Assembly: GCA_015956445.1 (NCBI GenBank) | Contig: WIUZ02000004.1 | Span: forward strand, 1,178,001 to 1,242,000 | DNA length: 64,000 bases | Origin: Thelephora terrestris | Lineage: Eukaryota; Basidiomycota; Agaricomycetes; Thelephorales; Thelephoraceae | Reading direction: 5' to 3' | Part shown: in pieces, positions 34,569 to 45,251 of the stretch | How positions within the stretch are numbered: position 1 is the stretch's first letter | Layout of the letters: each line of letters starts with the position of its first letter | Translations under genes and position numbers: made by a program | Notes under the pieces: generated by a model | Told to the model about the DNA's origin: nothing | Databases searched by the model: none | Seen by the model: the letters and a program-made list of their open reading frames with translations, nothing else

Positions 34569-34998
34569 GACGGTGACAACCTATACCCGCTGGAACCCCG
34601 TTATTATGTGCTACACGTTGTACATTTTCAGACGTGATTTTATGGCCTGGAACTATTTATTGTGTATCTCGCGAGCCGAGCGTGTTTTTAGCAGGTAGTT
34701 GTCCCATGTTACTGTCCTCCAGAGTACATACTATACGTAAATTCCAAGACTGTGATTCAGAATAGGGGACTGGACATTGTGTTTCTGGGGTCCGGAGGGT
34801 AGCACCAGGAAATAGCGCAGCTCCCGAGTCGCGCTCGGTGAGTAGGTGTCCTATCAATTCTCCCGTCCCACGGTGTAGGCCGGAACCCAGCCTCTAGTTC
34901 AGAGAAGGAGGGCTCTACCTCAGGGGACCTGGCACGGACAATAGGGGAAATCGAATTGAACAATCCACCGTGAGCTATCCTATCATCAACACAGTTCT
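34569..34998. other. Intergenic between convergent genes
   Basis: 3' flanks of the F-box and hydrolase genes. Nothing recognisable. Confidence 0.4.
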
Positions 34999-36283
34999 CT
35001 ATAACTCCAACCACTTCAAAATTTTCTTCGACGTTTCCGTCCTATCGGGATCGCACCAATCAATAGCCAAATAATCGTGCGTGGCTCCGTCGACCTCGTT
35101 GTAAAAGACCACATCCTCCCCCAAATCCTCTATCATCGCATCCCCCAATCGGAGGATCTGATCGTAGAAGGTTTCGAACCTTCCATTATCGATGAACGTT
35201 CTTGGAAACCCTTTGAATGATATAGTTCGAGTCAGAGAGTCGGGGGTTAAGCCCAGAAGAATGGGGCTCGCGGGTGAGACGTATGGGTCGCGGTAGGCCA
35301 ACTTGACGTGCTCTGGGCGTCCTCCGAGGAACACCATCGCACCCGAACGTATCGCGCCGCCGTTGATCGGCACAAGCCAATCACGTTCGGCATTAATAGT
35401 TTGAGAGGATACGGGACCAGGGTTGTCGAGGAACTGTTCGCTAATGTCTGTGCTCGGTGAGAGGAGGACAAGTGCGCCTGGGACTTTGGGGAGTTTCGGT
35501 TGTTGGTCTTTGTTCATTACGAGATACCTGGTGAGAGCAAGTGCCAGGTTCCCACCAGCGGAATCCCCGACAACTATAATGTCCTCCTCCGGAAACCCGA
35601 GCTTGACCAGGTATAGATAACCCGCCAACGCATCGATAAGCGCAGCTGGGAACGGAAACACAGATCCTTTCCCCGGTTCTCCCGGTTTACTGAGACGGTA
35701 CTCGACACCAAACGTTCGACGAAGCAACGGGCTTGAAGAATTCCGGAGGAAATCCTTCAAAATCCCACTAACCACACCGTCCGGATGTGCGGTTTCGACA
35801 ACATAACCCCCGCCGTGGAGGAGGTAAAAGATCTTCTCCCCTGATTCGGGTGAGGTTTCGAATGGTAGTTCCCTGTCCTTGTGGATCCAGTAGCCTGGGA
35901 GAGGGATCGATGCGATGTTTCGATCGTGAGCGAGCGTACCGATCTCGCCGACGATGAAATCGTCTGGGATGGCGGGAATCCAAATTCCGCCCGGACCCTG
36001 GGCAGCGGTATGATCTGGGAACGATTGGTCAGGGAGTCCGACTCTGTGAACAGGTTAGGCTTTCCCGCGCCACAAATGTGGATTACACTCACCTCTGACG
36101 GAGGCCAGGCATGTACCGCTTCATTTGGACACGCAGCTGTCGAACCAAAGTCCAATTCCCCTTCCTATCCTCATACAACCAGATCTGCATCCCGGAAACC
36201 AGCCACCGTGGTACGTGGTACGTCATGAGGGCCGCAATCTCGAAAGCGAGGCGGAGGAGTTTAAGTGGATTCGTTGTTATCAT
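34999..36283 (-). CDS. HSL-type alpha/beta hydrolase (esterase/lipase)
   Basis: Probable carboxylesterase of the hormone-sensitive-lipase class. ATG at 36283 gives MITTNPLKLLRLAFEIAALM, a hydrophobic N-terminus that could anchor the protein to the ER or lipid droplets. A single intron (about 36048-36093) joins RYMPGLRQR to the second exon. The oxyanion-hole motif HGGG is in LLHGGGYVVETAHPD; the nucleophile elbow is GDSAGGN in IIVVGDSAGGNLALALTRYL. The acid is likely in a C-terminal Asp, and the histidine in VDGATHDYLAIDW. The gene ends KKILKWLEL. All three triad positions appear present, so an active enzyme is expected. The substrate is unknown; steroid, acyl or xenobiotic esters are all possible. 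Confidence 0.85.
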
Positions 36284-38270
36284 GGCGGCTGTGGTTCAAG
36301 GATGTACACAGGTTGCTGTCTGTTTCCCGGAGTGGTCAGTCGCGGTGTCCGACAGCCGATACGGTCAAATGGTGGATCCCGGATAGTGTACAGCGCACTC
36401 ACCCGTGTGCCCGATCATCGATCACCTACGAGACCCGGGATTGGGACTGACCCATATCATCGATGAGCCAGAAAATCAAAACTACTACAAATTACATTAT
36501 AAGATGTTAAAGAAACTAGGGGCAAGGCGTGGGAGGGACACCAACGAATGGTGTGAAGGGTTCCAAAAATTATACGGGGCCATCCAAACTCCGACAACCT
36601 CGTCCCTCGTAACACCAGACACGAATCCACTTCCTCAGGGTCTAGTGACGCAGTCGAATATTCGCCAAGCGCGCTAGCAACGCTGGCACCGACAATCTCG
36701 CGCCCCGGGCAGATGAGCGACCAGCACACCAGTGTCAGGGAAATGGCACACCAGCGAACGGTTGGTACAGTCGACCACAGGGAAGACCGAGGTACACTCC
36801 TTGAGACACCCTTGGAACGGGGTCCAGTGAAAGTACACAACAACCGCCGCCCACAGCGAACAGCCCTTAAGTCAGGTGTGCGTTCGGCTGGGGGGCCTTT
36901 GAGGTTCAACGATACGGCTCTGCCCAAACCACATCGCTATGAATGGATAGATCGCCCAGTCCGAACGACAGAGTTTATGGTTTGTGCCATTGATGGTGTC
37001 GATGGGACTCCAGCGCCAGTGGAGGGAGACTTCTTGTGGACCTGGGTTTGACGAGGCTCCAGGTGCCCATCTACATCAGCGGGGAAGTCAGCCAGAATGC
37101 CATACATAGGAACAACTACACACAGACAACCACGGAACATCACGGACTTGACCGAATTCCAGGAAAAGCACCGGTGAACGGTGCGGGAAGGTTCCAAAAA
37201 TTATAGAACATGCATGAACCTCGATTCCATCACCCCTCGTGGCACCAGAGTTCAAAGCAACACATTCCGGGTCTGTAGACCACAATATCGAGTAGAAATA
37301 GTTTCAGCAGCGGGCGCGCCCCACCGAGTTCTATTTCCCTATCGAAACCTGTCCGGGCAGTCGGCAATGGGGATCAAGCGACCAACATACCACAGTAAGT
37401 TCCACCAGAATTTCCCAATGGAACAGAGATGCGCAGGTGATATAGCTCGCATCAACGCGAGCCACGGATATCGTCCTGAAGTCGCCGTAGGGACCCCGGT
37501 ATCGACATCGGATGCCTGTGGACTTAGAATCCGGGAAAATGCTGTATGGAAACTGGGGTACGCGCTCAGGAGCCAACAACGCAGATACTCCAACGTATCT
37601 GCCCTATCGTTGCAATGATGCGTGGCTGGGTTCCCATGAGAGAGCGACAGAGTCTGCTGCCTGCCTCCAAACGGTGCTGATGAGGTTCAAGCATCGAAAC
37701 CATGCAGTCCTTGGTTGCCCCTAGCGATCGTATGAGAGGCATCTCATCAATCTCGGGGCGGTATCCGGACAAAAGCCGTCGAATGACGACAAATAGGGTT
37801 CCCAAAAATTGAAAGAATCATTCTCAGGTGCCGGCTACCCTGTCCTTCACAACACGGAAGGTACACTGTTTAAGCCTTACATATTGTCACAAACTCCAAA
37901 GGCAATAAGCACCTATTATGTGCACCCACAAATGTCACGACATGTATGGCCAGTACAAGTCGAAGACACCAGCCGTGAACTCTGGTGGGAGTTCGGTGAT
38001 GGCGTCATTACAATCGCGGGTCGAAGTGCACTGCGAGTGATTATATGTGTGCCAGTGGACCATGAGACGCAAGGCTTAATGTAACCCCCAAATGCGTTGG
38101 TGGGACTCGAATGAGTAGACTTCCTGCCACCGACAGGGCGGAGGCCACATCGATGTCAAGGAGAAAAGTGTGGAAACGATCGGACCCCCTGAATCGCACT
38201 TTTACACGAACCCTGTCGGGAATTGGCGAACAAAACTAGGGGTATAGCTAAGCTTAGGGTAAATATGATT
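36284..38270. other. Two-kilobase gene-free region
   Basis: Open frames here are short, lack family resemblance and differ between strands. Base composition is more even than in neighbouring genes. It contains three copies of a spaced motif (annotated separately). It may be remains of a decayed gene or element too diverged to name. Confidence 0.4.
36540..37830. repeat. Three spaced, diverged repeat cores of about 620-bp period
   Basis: The core GGTTCC(C)AAAAATT occurs near 36559, 37186 and 37798, that is about 626 and 613 bp apart, always preceded by a similar 20-bp block (CGAATGGTGTGAAGG, TGAACGGTGCGGGAAGG, CGAATGACGACAAATAGG). Copies one and two also share downstream islands (CCTCGT..CACCAGA, GGGTCT.TAG, CGGGCAG, AAGCGACCA-like). 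The third copy is weaker. This looks like an old tandem repeat, though the match was made by eye. Confidence 0.35.
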
Positions 38271-39578
38271 CTAACAAACCACGACATCCTCGAAATCGAA
38301 CAAATCAGGCTCAGCCCCCGTCCTCGTGAACTGATCGTCCCTCTCGTTTAAAAAGCCTACTATGACGGTGTCGTCGGCCAATGCAGCTCTGTACGATCCC
38401 AGCGTCTCAAAGCATTTGCCTTCTAGACCGTCTGCGCCTTCGATCTTGCCTCGGTGTTCCATCTCGTGTTCCTTGAACAGATTCGTCAGGACTTCCCACT
38501 TCGTCGCCCAGTCCACCTCCCATAAGCCAACCTCAGGGTACCTCCCATTTGATTTCCTATCGTCATGGTATAAGAGGAATTCCTTGTCTTCAACCAGCGT
38601 ATCCTCAGACCAGAAAGAAGAGTCCTCAGTCGTCTTGCCCTCAACAGTTGGCTCGTCCTCTACGAGATCCTGTTGTGATCCTTTGTCGCTTGTCCCAACC
38701 TGACATTGTTCGAACCTCTGATCCAGGCTGAAGGCGAAGAATATTTGATGGATTTTGTGCAAGGGGAAACTGACAAAGAGAAGTTCCGTCTCCAGGACAG
38801 CTGGGTGATGCAGAAGCGCCAGATCGCCCGTTCGAGGATATACTGGCGCTGTCAAGTCGGGGACGTATTTCCCCCGGTATCCAGCTGTTGCGGATTCCGC
38901 TTCGTCCGCCTGCTGCTCGCGTTCTGTCTTGCCATTTCGACGGAAACGGGGGCAACGTGAAGCTGGGGCAGATTTCCTATCCTTCTCAAGGTCCACCTTC
39001 CTTATTCCGTCGTAAGCAGTAAAAGAAGCCTCCTCCAGTTCAACCTCGTATCTCATCCAGTCTTCGCAACGAGAGTTCCAGAAGTATTTATAATCCGCAA
39101 GAGCGCTTTTAGAGTGTCCATGGTATCGGAATTTGACTGAGGTTGGCGCAGGGGTGGTAACTGATTGCTTGGGGGATTTCCGAACAGATTTTCGTCTAGG
39201 AGTTATTATGCGATCCTGAACCATGGAAGGTAGAGTCGGAGGGGTTATCGCCTGAGGGGTCGACGAGCCAGGGGCTGGAGGCCGCAGTGAATCTTTAGCA
39301 CTCTGCAGAGCTTCCGAAAGTCCTTCCCAACTCTCAGAAACGATGCGAGAACAAGCCGATGCAAGATCCTGGTCCGGTTCCAAGTCTTCCATATCCAGCG
39401 CGCGCACGCCCAGCGGCGTAGCCGGTCTTTCAAAGCTTGGGAGAGGTTCTGAGGGAGGAGAAGTGGTTGAACGGATAGGCAACAGGTAGTCGATAATGGA
39501 GTTGAATGGTTGAGCACCGGAAGCGATGTTTGTAATATCCGTGAGCACGGTCTTGGAGGACTTGTCAACACAATCCAT
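38271..39578 (-). CDS. Unknown protein with N-terminal TVLTDITN motif
   Basis: I do not recognise this family with certainty. The first in-frame ATG is at 39578: MDCVDKSSKTVLTDITNIAS. An L-T-D-I-T-N segment near the N-terminus is a motif seen in mitotic regulators, but alone it is not diagnostic. A Pro/Ser-rich stretch and a basic patch (RIITPRRKSVRKSPK) follow, then a more structured C-terminal half (YKYFWNSRCEDWMRYEVELE, YPEVGLWEVDWATKWEVLTN, FLNERDDQFTRTGAEPDLFD). It has no membrane helix. The single long exon is about 435 codons. A nuclear protein is plausible because of the basic patches; no function is proposed. Confidence 0.6.
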   Translation of the reverse strand: MDCVDKSSKTVLTDITNIASGAQPFNSIIDYLLPIRSTTSPPSEPLPSFERPATPLGVRALDMEDLEPDQDLASACSRIVSESWEGLSEALQSAKDSLRPPAPGSSTPQAITPPTLPSMVQDRIITPRRKSVRKSPKQSVTTPAPTSVKFRYHGHSKSALADYKYFWNSRCEDWMRYEVELEEASFTAYDGIRKVDLEKDRKSAPASRCPRFRRNGKTEREQQADEAESATAGYRGKYVPDLTAPVYPRTGDLALLHHPAVLETELLFVSFPLHKIHQIFFAFSLDQRFEQCQVGTSDKGSQQDLVEDEPTVEGKTTEDSSFWSEDTLVEDKEFLLYHDDRKSNGRYPEVGLWEVDWATKWEVLTNLFKEHEMEHRGKIEGADGLEGKCFETLGSYRAALADDTVIVGFLNERDDQFTRTGAEPDLFDFEDVVVC

Positions 39579-39867
39579 GGTCACCGACAGCGAGAAGTCA
39601 AGGCAGAGAAGAGAAAGGCTGTGAAGGACCAGAAGTGTAGTCAACGGCTTGAGGGTCGTGGAGGTTTAGGTTGTACTTCGCTCGGTGAAAGCCGATCCTG
39701 AAAATGTACGGAAAACGATCATATGCGTTATTCTTCACGGTAATTAACCATGGAACAGTAGTAGAACATAGGTACAGTGATTAAGGGTCGTTGAAAGCAT
39801 GTAGAAAGCCAGAACACGGTCGAAGAAGAGCGCCCAAGCATCGAGAAGGACGGTAAGTTAAGTCTTG

Positions 39868-40990
39868 CTATCGGTCACTCGAAGGTGGCTCCGATGGCTG
39901 GGCTGCGGGCTCTGTCCCAGATGGGGTGACATCGTTTCCTTCGCTATCAGGGGTGCCGCTCGCCCGCTGATCATCGGTTTTCGATTTCTTCGAAGTCGAG
40001 AGTTCATCAGTTGAGCTCCTCTGTCTCTTCCCTTTCGCGCTAGGGGGTTGAGGTGCTTCGATGGGGTTATGAGATGGCCCCGGTTGGCCGGAAAGTGGTT
40101 GCATGAATGGCATAGGTATCCCGGCAGAATAGGGAAAAGGGGTCAACGGATGATGGTACGGGTAAAATGGGACTTGAACTGGAGGAGCTCCATTCTGGCC
40201 CTCCGCGCCTTGAAAATAGCCAGGTGGTGGCAAGAAATAAGGGAAATATCCTTCGGGAAGGGTAGGTGGAATGGAGGCTTGCTCTGGAGGGGAGTTGAGT
40301 CAGGACGATAGGGCGAAGGCAGAAGATGGAACAGACCTCGCGGAACATCCGCCTCGTCATCGGAAGGAGGCTTGTTCCTTCGTTTATAAGGTCCACGCTT
40401 GATACCCCTTTTCCGCTCTTTCCGAACGCCATCTTTGCAGGTTGAAGCGAGGTTTGATCTTATACACCGCTGACAAGGCCTGCCATCATCACATTTCTTG
40501 CAAGCTGAAGCGCAGTTTGTACACTGGACCGAAACGGATTGGCTTAGTAAGGCAAGGTGGGGGTCAAGACTAGACACGTACGGCCATTTTGACTTGCTTC
40601 CGTTTTTGTTTGCCTACAGCAGTGGGTTGGGGGACTCCTGGGTGAGGAAATGGGGGTGCTGTGCATGGGATTAGGATCAAAATCAAGCACCAAATGCCAA
40701 AAGATATTACCTTGACCGGGAATTGGGGGTGGATAGACGTACATCATCTGCGTGTAAGGCATATATTGCGGAACGTTTGGATCATGATTAACCATTCCCT
40801 CTGGATTGGGATGGCCAAAAAAAACTGGAGAGAAGGCGCCAGGAGGGAGCGCATATGCGCCTGGGTGCGGTGCAAGTTGGACGAAGGCTGGAGGATGGAT
40901 GTGTTCAGAACTTTGTGAAGGTGGTTGCATTGGTGCTGGCGGCGACTGCTGTTGCTTGTGGGCCGCGGCCTGCTCGCCGTTGGCAGACAT
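39868..40990 (-). CDS. Zn2Cys6 transcription factor
   Basis: Fungal zinc-cluster DNA-binding regulator. ATG at 40990 gives MSANGEQAAAHKQQQSPPAP, then a long Pro/Gln/Tyr-rich segment. After introns (about 40640-40700 and 40525-40580) the cluster reads C-x2-C-x6-C-x5-C-x2-C-x8-C in CTNCASACKKCDDGRPCQRC followed by IRSNLASTC. The basic follow-on KERKRGIKRGPYKRRNKPP is the usual post-cluster nuclear/DNA-contact stretch. The remaining C-terminus is Pro/Tyr-rich (PPPGYFQGAEGQNGAPPVQV) and ends AAQPSEPPSSDR. Short for the class (no fungal-TF middle homology domain is visible). The preceding AVGKQKRKQVKMA basic stretch is typical of this subgroup; target genes are unknown. Confidence 0.8.
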
Positions 40991-41501
40991 CGATATGGAC
41001 TCTGAAAACCATGGTTAGATTATGATGGTTAAGGGCAAGGAAATCAGGTGGAATTTACTTCAGCTGTGACTTGAAAGTTGCGACTCCGAAATAGTAGTTT
41101 TCGACTTCCGACCTGGCGCCGCCCGATTGTCTACTTCGGATTTTCTGGTGATGCTAGTGGCTGAGAAGAAAAGGCAGGTGGACTCGTATCTGGTCGCCAA
41201 CCGATTTGCGGCCAGTAAATTGTTCTGCAGCGACGACGATGACGGTGACACGATAGCGACGCGTTCGGAGTCAGTGAAGAGCCGTGGCACGTGTGTTCAC
41301 CGCAAAGACACGGCCTGGATGGCGCCAGCCTCACTTCCACTTGCCTCTGCCGCAATTTATGTATTTGCTACCTCCAATGTATCAGGGTTCTGTGCGTTAC
41401 ACCGAAGGCGTAAAACATAGTGTCCAAATAATCTCGGATTTATTGTACAGATTCACGCGTTTGTGGCAAGCGCATCATCATCGGTCTCCCCCACATCCTC
41501 C

Positions 41502-42322
41502 ATGTCGTGTCTCTTCCGGGTTTCTCTCCTCCTCCTTCTCTTGTATTCCGTCTTACCGTCTTTTGCCGTTAAATTCAATCTCCAAGCCTACAGGTGGCCA
41601 CAGAAGAAATGTTTCTGGAACCCAGCACACGATAACACGCTCGTAATTGTCACAGCAAACATCGGCCCTGGTCCCAACCAACGGACAGACATCGAAATTG
41701 TCGACTCCAGTCCCCAGAAAAATGTCTACCTAAGGAAAAAGGGTATCAAGGCTGAGACTAGGCTTGCTGTTACCACTCACGCAGAGGGCGAAGTTGGTGT
41801 CTGTTTCTACAATTACCTCGAACAGGGTCGGTGCTGCATTCCTCTCCACATTGTGGTTTTGGTGTTCTAACGCCGGGGTAGGCGTCCCAGACTCCCAAGT
41901 CAAAGACAAATTTCGAACGATTGACTTGGACGTGGATATCGGTGCTGACGCCATCGATTACAAGTCAGTCGATTCTACCTGACGGAATGATTCATGTCTG
42001 AACGACGTGTAACAGTGCCATCGCAAACCAGGAGTCTCTATCGGGCCTTGAAACAGAGATGCGAAGGTTGGAAGGTTTGGTGAAAGAAATTGTGGATGAG
42101 ATGGGGTACCTCAAGAAGCGCGAGGAGCGTTTCGCAAACACGAACGGTATGGACGCAATTCCCTAGTTCGCCCTCGTTGTGGGCTAACGGCCAGAAATAG
42201 TTTCGACCAACCAACGAGTACAAAGTTTTGCTTGGTTCACTCTTGCGGCGCTCATCGGTCTCGGGATCTGGCAAATTCTACACCTCAGAGCCTTCTTCAA
42301 GCGTAAATATCTTATTGATTAG
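41502..42322 (+). CDS. ERV25: p24/emp24 family cargo receptor, delta type (Erv25)
   Basis: COPII/COPI vesicle membrane protein for ER-Golgi cargo selection. ATG at 41502 starts a clear signal peptide (MSCLFRVSLLLLLLYSVLPS). The lumenal GOLD domain holds KCFWNPAHDNTLVIVTANIG and GEVGVCFYNYLEQG with the conserved cysteine pair. After introns (about 41828-41884, 41962-42015 and 42145-42200) come the coiled coil (GLETEMRRLEGLVKEIVDEM) and one membrane helix (WFTLAALIGLGIWQILHL). The short cytosolic tail RAFFKRKYLID has the FF and KR(K)xLI-type sorting signals of the delta class. All family landmarks are in order. The stop lies 31 bp from the convergent DUS1 stop. Confidence 0.92.
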
Positions 42323-42353
42323 GGTACTAATGGCATGTCTGTTACACGACACA

Positions 42354-43687
42354 TTATGCTAGCAGAGCCAGGTTACCATATTCATCGCTCGGAACCCTCC
42401 CCCCCTCTTCCTCTTCTTCGTCCTCCCCTTCGACATCATCTGCATCTTGAGGTATCAGCGGCTTCCTGCGCCACCTCTGTGTTTTCACCCTCAACAGCTT
42501 GTCGACCTCTTCGATTGTGCGACAAGCCGTCAATGCGCGCAGAAATTTTGACAACCATGTTCGTCGGGAGCTTTCAACAGCGTCAGGCGGGGCCTAGCAA
42601 TAAACAAGCCCACTCACCACTGAAAATCGATGAAGTGTTTGACGTGTTTCTTTGCGATCTCCAAATCCACACTCCCCTCCGGGCATCCTCTGCAGACCTC
42701 TAGGTATTCCAATGATATTTGGACCGGGTCTGGTGTGATACCAGCGAATAAGCTTAATCTCGGGTTACTCCCCACATAAAGTCCGAGAGTGATAGTCAAG
42801 GCATACCAAGGGTTCCCCAGCAACGTCTCACCAACCATTATTCCATTAGCGCCTGTGAACTCTAGGTTTCGCATCACGTCCTCGTATGCCCTCACGTTCC
42901 CATTGCTAATTACAGGGACTTGGAGGCCCTCTTTCAACAGTTTCACCTGGCTCAGGTGTGCGGGGCCGTGTCGCCTTTTTCGCGTGGACGCACCGAACCG
43001 GGCATGCAGGGCAACCCACGAACTCCCAGCCAGGGCGAGCCGTTTCGCGAGAGGCAAGGTCTGTTCCATTGGGTTACACAACCGTATCTTAGTTGAGATT
43101 GGTATGGGAAACGTGTGCGAGAGGGCCGATACTACGTTGCACTTCGGGTTGAGAACGCAACCTTCAAAACACTCCTGGCTGGTACGCACCGATACTTTCA
43201 ACCAATGGCCAATCTTTTTGTCCCAGCAAGTAAGCGCCGTAATGCTCATCCCGGGCAGATTTAAGAGGGCACCCCAGGTTCAGATCTAACCGGCTTATCC
43301 ATATACCTCTTATTTTAAATCATCACACATTGGGAGAACAAAGAACGGACCTATGGCATCGCAATGACCCACGATCTTCTTGCATGCCTCAACAATCTTC
43401 TGGACGTCGTTTCCGCACACTTGAGCCACGACCGGTTTGGCCAAATGCAGATCTCCGCAGTAACCCGTGCCCAAGCCACTCAGATTACTAGTAGGGTCCA
43501 TGTTGAGAATGTGATGTTCGAGGTAGCCTTGATCATAAAGCAGTTTGTCCGGATGGAGCATCTGTGTGTATGTCAGGGTCGCTCCGTATCGTCTCGTCAA
43601 GACGCGAAAGGCCAGGTCGGATTGGTTGATCATGGGTGCTGCAGCGTATACTGGGGAATCTGACGCGAAGAGCCCCGTTATCTGCAT
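42354..43687 (-). CDS. DUS1: tRNA-dihydrouridine synthase Dus1
   Basis: FMN-dependent enzyme reducing uridine 16/17 of the tRNA D-loop. The first in-frame ATG is at 43687 (MQITGLFASDSPVYAAAPMI). The TIM-barrel motifs are SPVYAAAPMINQSDLAFR, AKPVVAQVCGNDVQKIVEAC, and, in an exon at about 43215-43290, DLNLGCPLKSARDEHYGAYL with the catalytic cysteine of GCP. Further exons have PISTKIRLCNPMEQTLPLAK, VALHARFG-type substrate loop sequence and VISNGNVRAYEDVM (FMN-binding). The C-terminal helical part ends in acidic DADDVEGEDEEEEEGGRV. Introns are about 50 bp. The gene is convergent with ERV25. A GTG-initiated extension to 43810 is unlikely. Confidence 0.9.
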
Positions 43688-44416
43688 CTTAGCCCTGGTC
43701 GATGGAGGAATGAAGACGAACGCCAATTTCCCGATCACTTGCAGTCGACGTTGTGAAGTTGTTGGCGCATCTGAAGCTTGTGATTTTCCGATGTCGGATA
43801 CGTGAGGCACTTCCTGGCACTTCTCCTTCGGATATCAATAAACGATAGCATGTTTGCATTAGAAAACAGTTACGGAAACGGTGGAAGACACAAGGCCTGT
43901 AAACAGCGATGGTGACAGGATGACCATGGGACTTGGAGTGGAATGGCGGGGGTGAGTGAAATCACAACAAAAAGTCAAGAGGCCGAAATGAAGTGTTTAA
44001 TGTGGAAGAGCATAGCAGCATTGTATTAATTAAGGAGCGTGGGCGAGTGATTTGTCCACCATGGTTTGCTGACCAGGCGGAGATGTAAGGGAAGTAAATT
44101 AGCCAAAAGGGAGCCATGTCGGAACAACAAATACGGATAGATAAGAAACGGTCCGTGGTGGGGTATTCTCTGGGTAATTCAAGGGTCTTCTTTACCCCCG
44201 GAGCGAAGAAAAGTTAGAAGAAGTTAAGCAAGGAGCAGTCGACGATACGCTGGAGCAACCTGGGAAATATAAGCGTGCGGAAGTAACGAAGACGCGGGGG
44301 AATGACAAATCCCAATTCCCAACCGGCGTACCTTTAAATCGGGCAGCCTGCCTCTGAGGCACCTCTATATCCAATTACCCACCAAAGCCGCGTCCTACCA
44401 GCCCTGACGACCTCGT
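43688..44416. other. Intergenic: DUS1 upstream / SPG1 downstream
   Basis: No gene supported. Short AT-rich patches near 43990-44040 (TTGTATTAATTAAGG). It includes the DUS1 promoter (minus strand). Confidence 0.4.
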
Positions 44417-45251
44417 TCAGACATCAACATAAAGCAAGACAGGCTCTCCAATGCCCTCGATCTCGGGAATGACACATTTCAAATCGAAAGCTTTGGCGAG
44501 CACGATCTTGAAAATCTTTTGCACGTTGATCGAGGCTTGGGTGGAACAGAATATAAGGGAGGCATGCATAGCCTTGGCAAAGCGTTTCGCCTTTATGTCT
44601 GGAGTTGAGCAAAGCGACCTCGCACATGTGTTTGTTGACCCTCACCTGTTTTGTGATCTCCTCCTGCTCGTCCCTCGGAAACGTGGCAAAGGTGTCGTAC
44701 TTGGTTCCAATCAGGAATGGGATAGCGGTCTATGGTAAAGGATGAGGGCACGAACTACACTCAAGCCAATTATTGCCTACCTTGTTGAACCCCCTAGCTT
44801 GTCGATACCATTCCTTGACCGAGTTCAGTGTTGATTTCCTTGACAGATCGAACATGAAGAGGATAGCGACTGCATCGTTGCAGACCAAGGGCAGCATGTT
44901 GACGAACTCTCTCTGCCCGCCTAAATCCCAGATTGAAAACGTGATAGTGGTTCGTCGTACGGAGATGGTCTTTTCCATGAAATTAACGCCTACGAAGAAC
45001 GACACCCTTTCAGGATCCCCGAGGCACTCATGGAAGTCCATCTGTGAGCGGTACGTACCTAAAGTTTGGATGTAATCCTCGTCGAAGCTTCCTTCCACAT
45101 ATTTCACCATCAAGCTCGTCTTTCCGATCTGTGAATCCCCAACCATCCCGACCTTGATGACCACGTTGTTTTTTTCTCCATTTACTTCCGATGTTGACAA
45201 CCCAGCGTTGCTCGGGCCTGAAGTTGAGGATGATGATGGTAAACCGGACAT
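44417..45251 (-). CDS. SPG1: Spg1/Tem1-type small GTPase (septation/mitotic exit)
   Basis: Ras-superfamily switch that triggers the septation initiation / mitotic exit network at spindle poles. ATG at 45251 gives [20 protein letters not shown], a Ser-rich N-terminus. G1 is [23 protein letters not shown] joins after an intron to [21 protein letters not shown]3 is WDLGGQREF; then [20 protein letters not shown]. An intron leads to [20 protein letters not shown], where GTKYD is the G4 variant typical of Spg1/Tem1 (instead of NKxD). Another joins to [20 protein letters not shown] (G5-like). It ends VLLYVDV with no C-terminal prenylation cysteine, as expected for this subfamily. Confidence 0.95.

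Noticed and set aside
36284-38270. Possible transposable element in the gene-free island
   Set aside because: No terminal repeats, target duplications or transposase/reverse-transcriptase motifs are visible in any frame; only the spaced repeat remains.
43688-43810. Longer DUS1 N-terminus starting at 43810
   Set aside because: The upstream initiation codon would be GTG; the first ATG is at 43687 and directly precedes the conserved barrel start.
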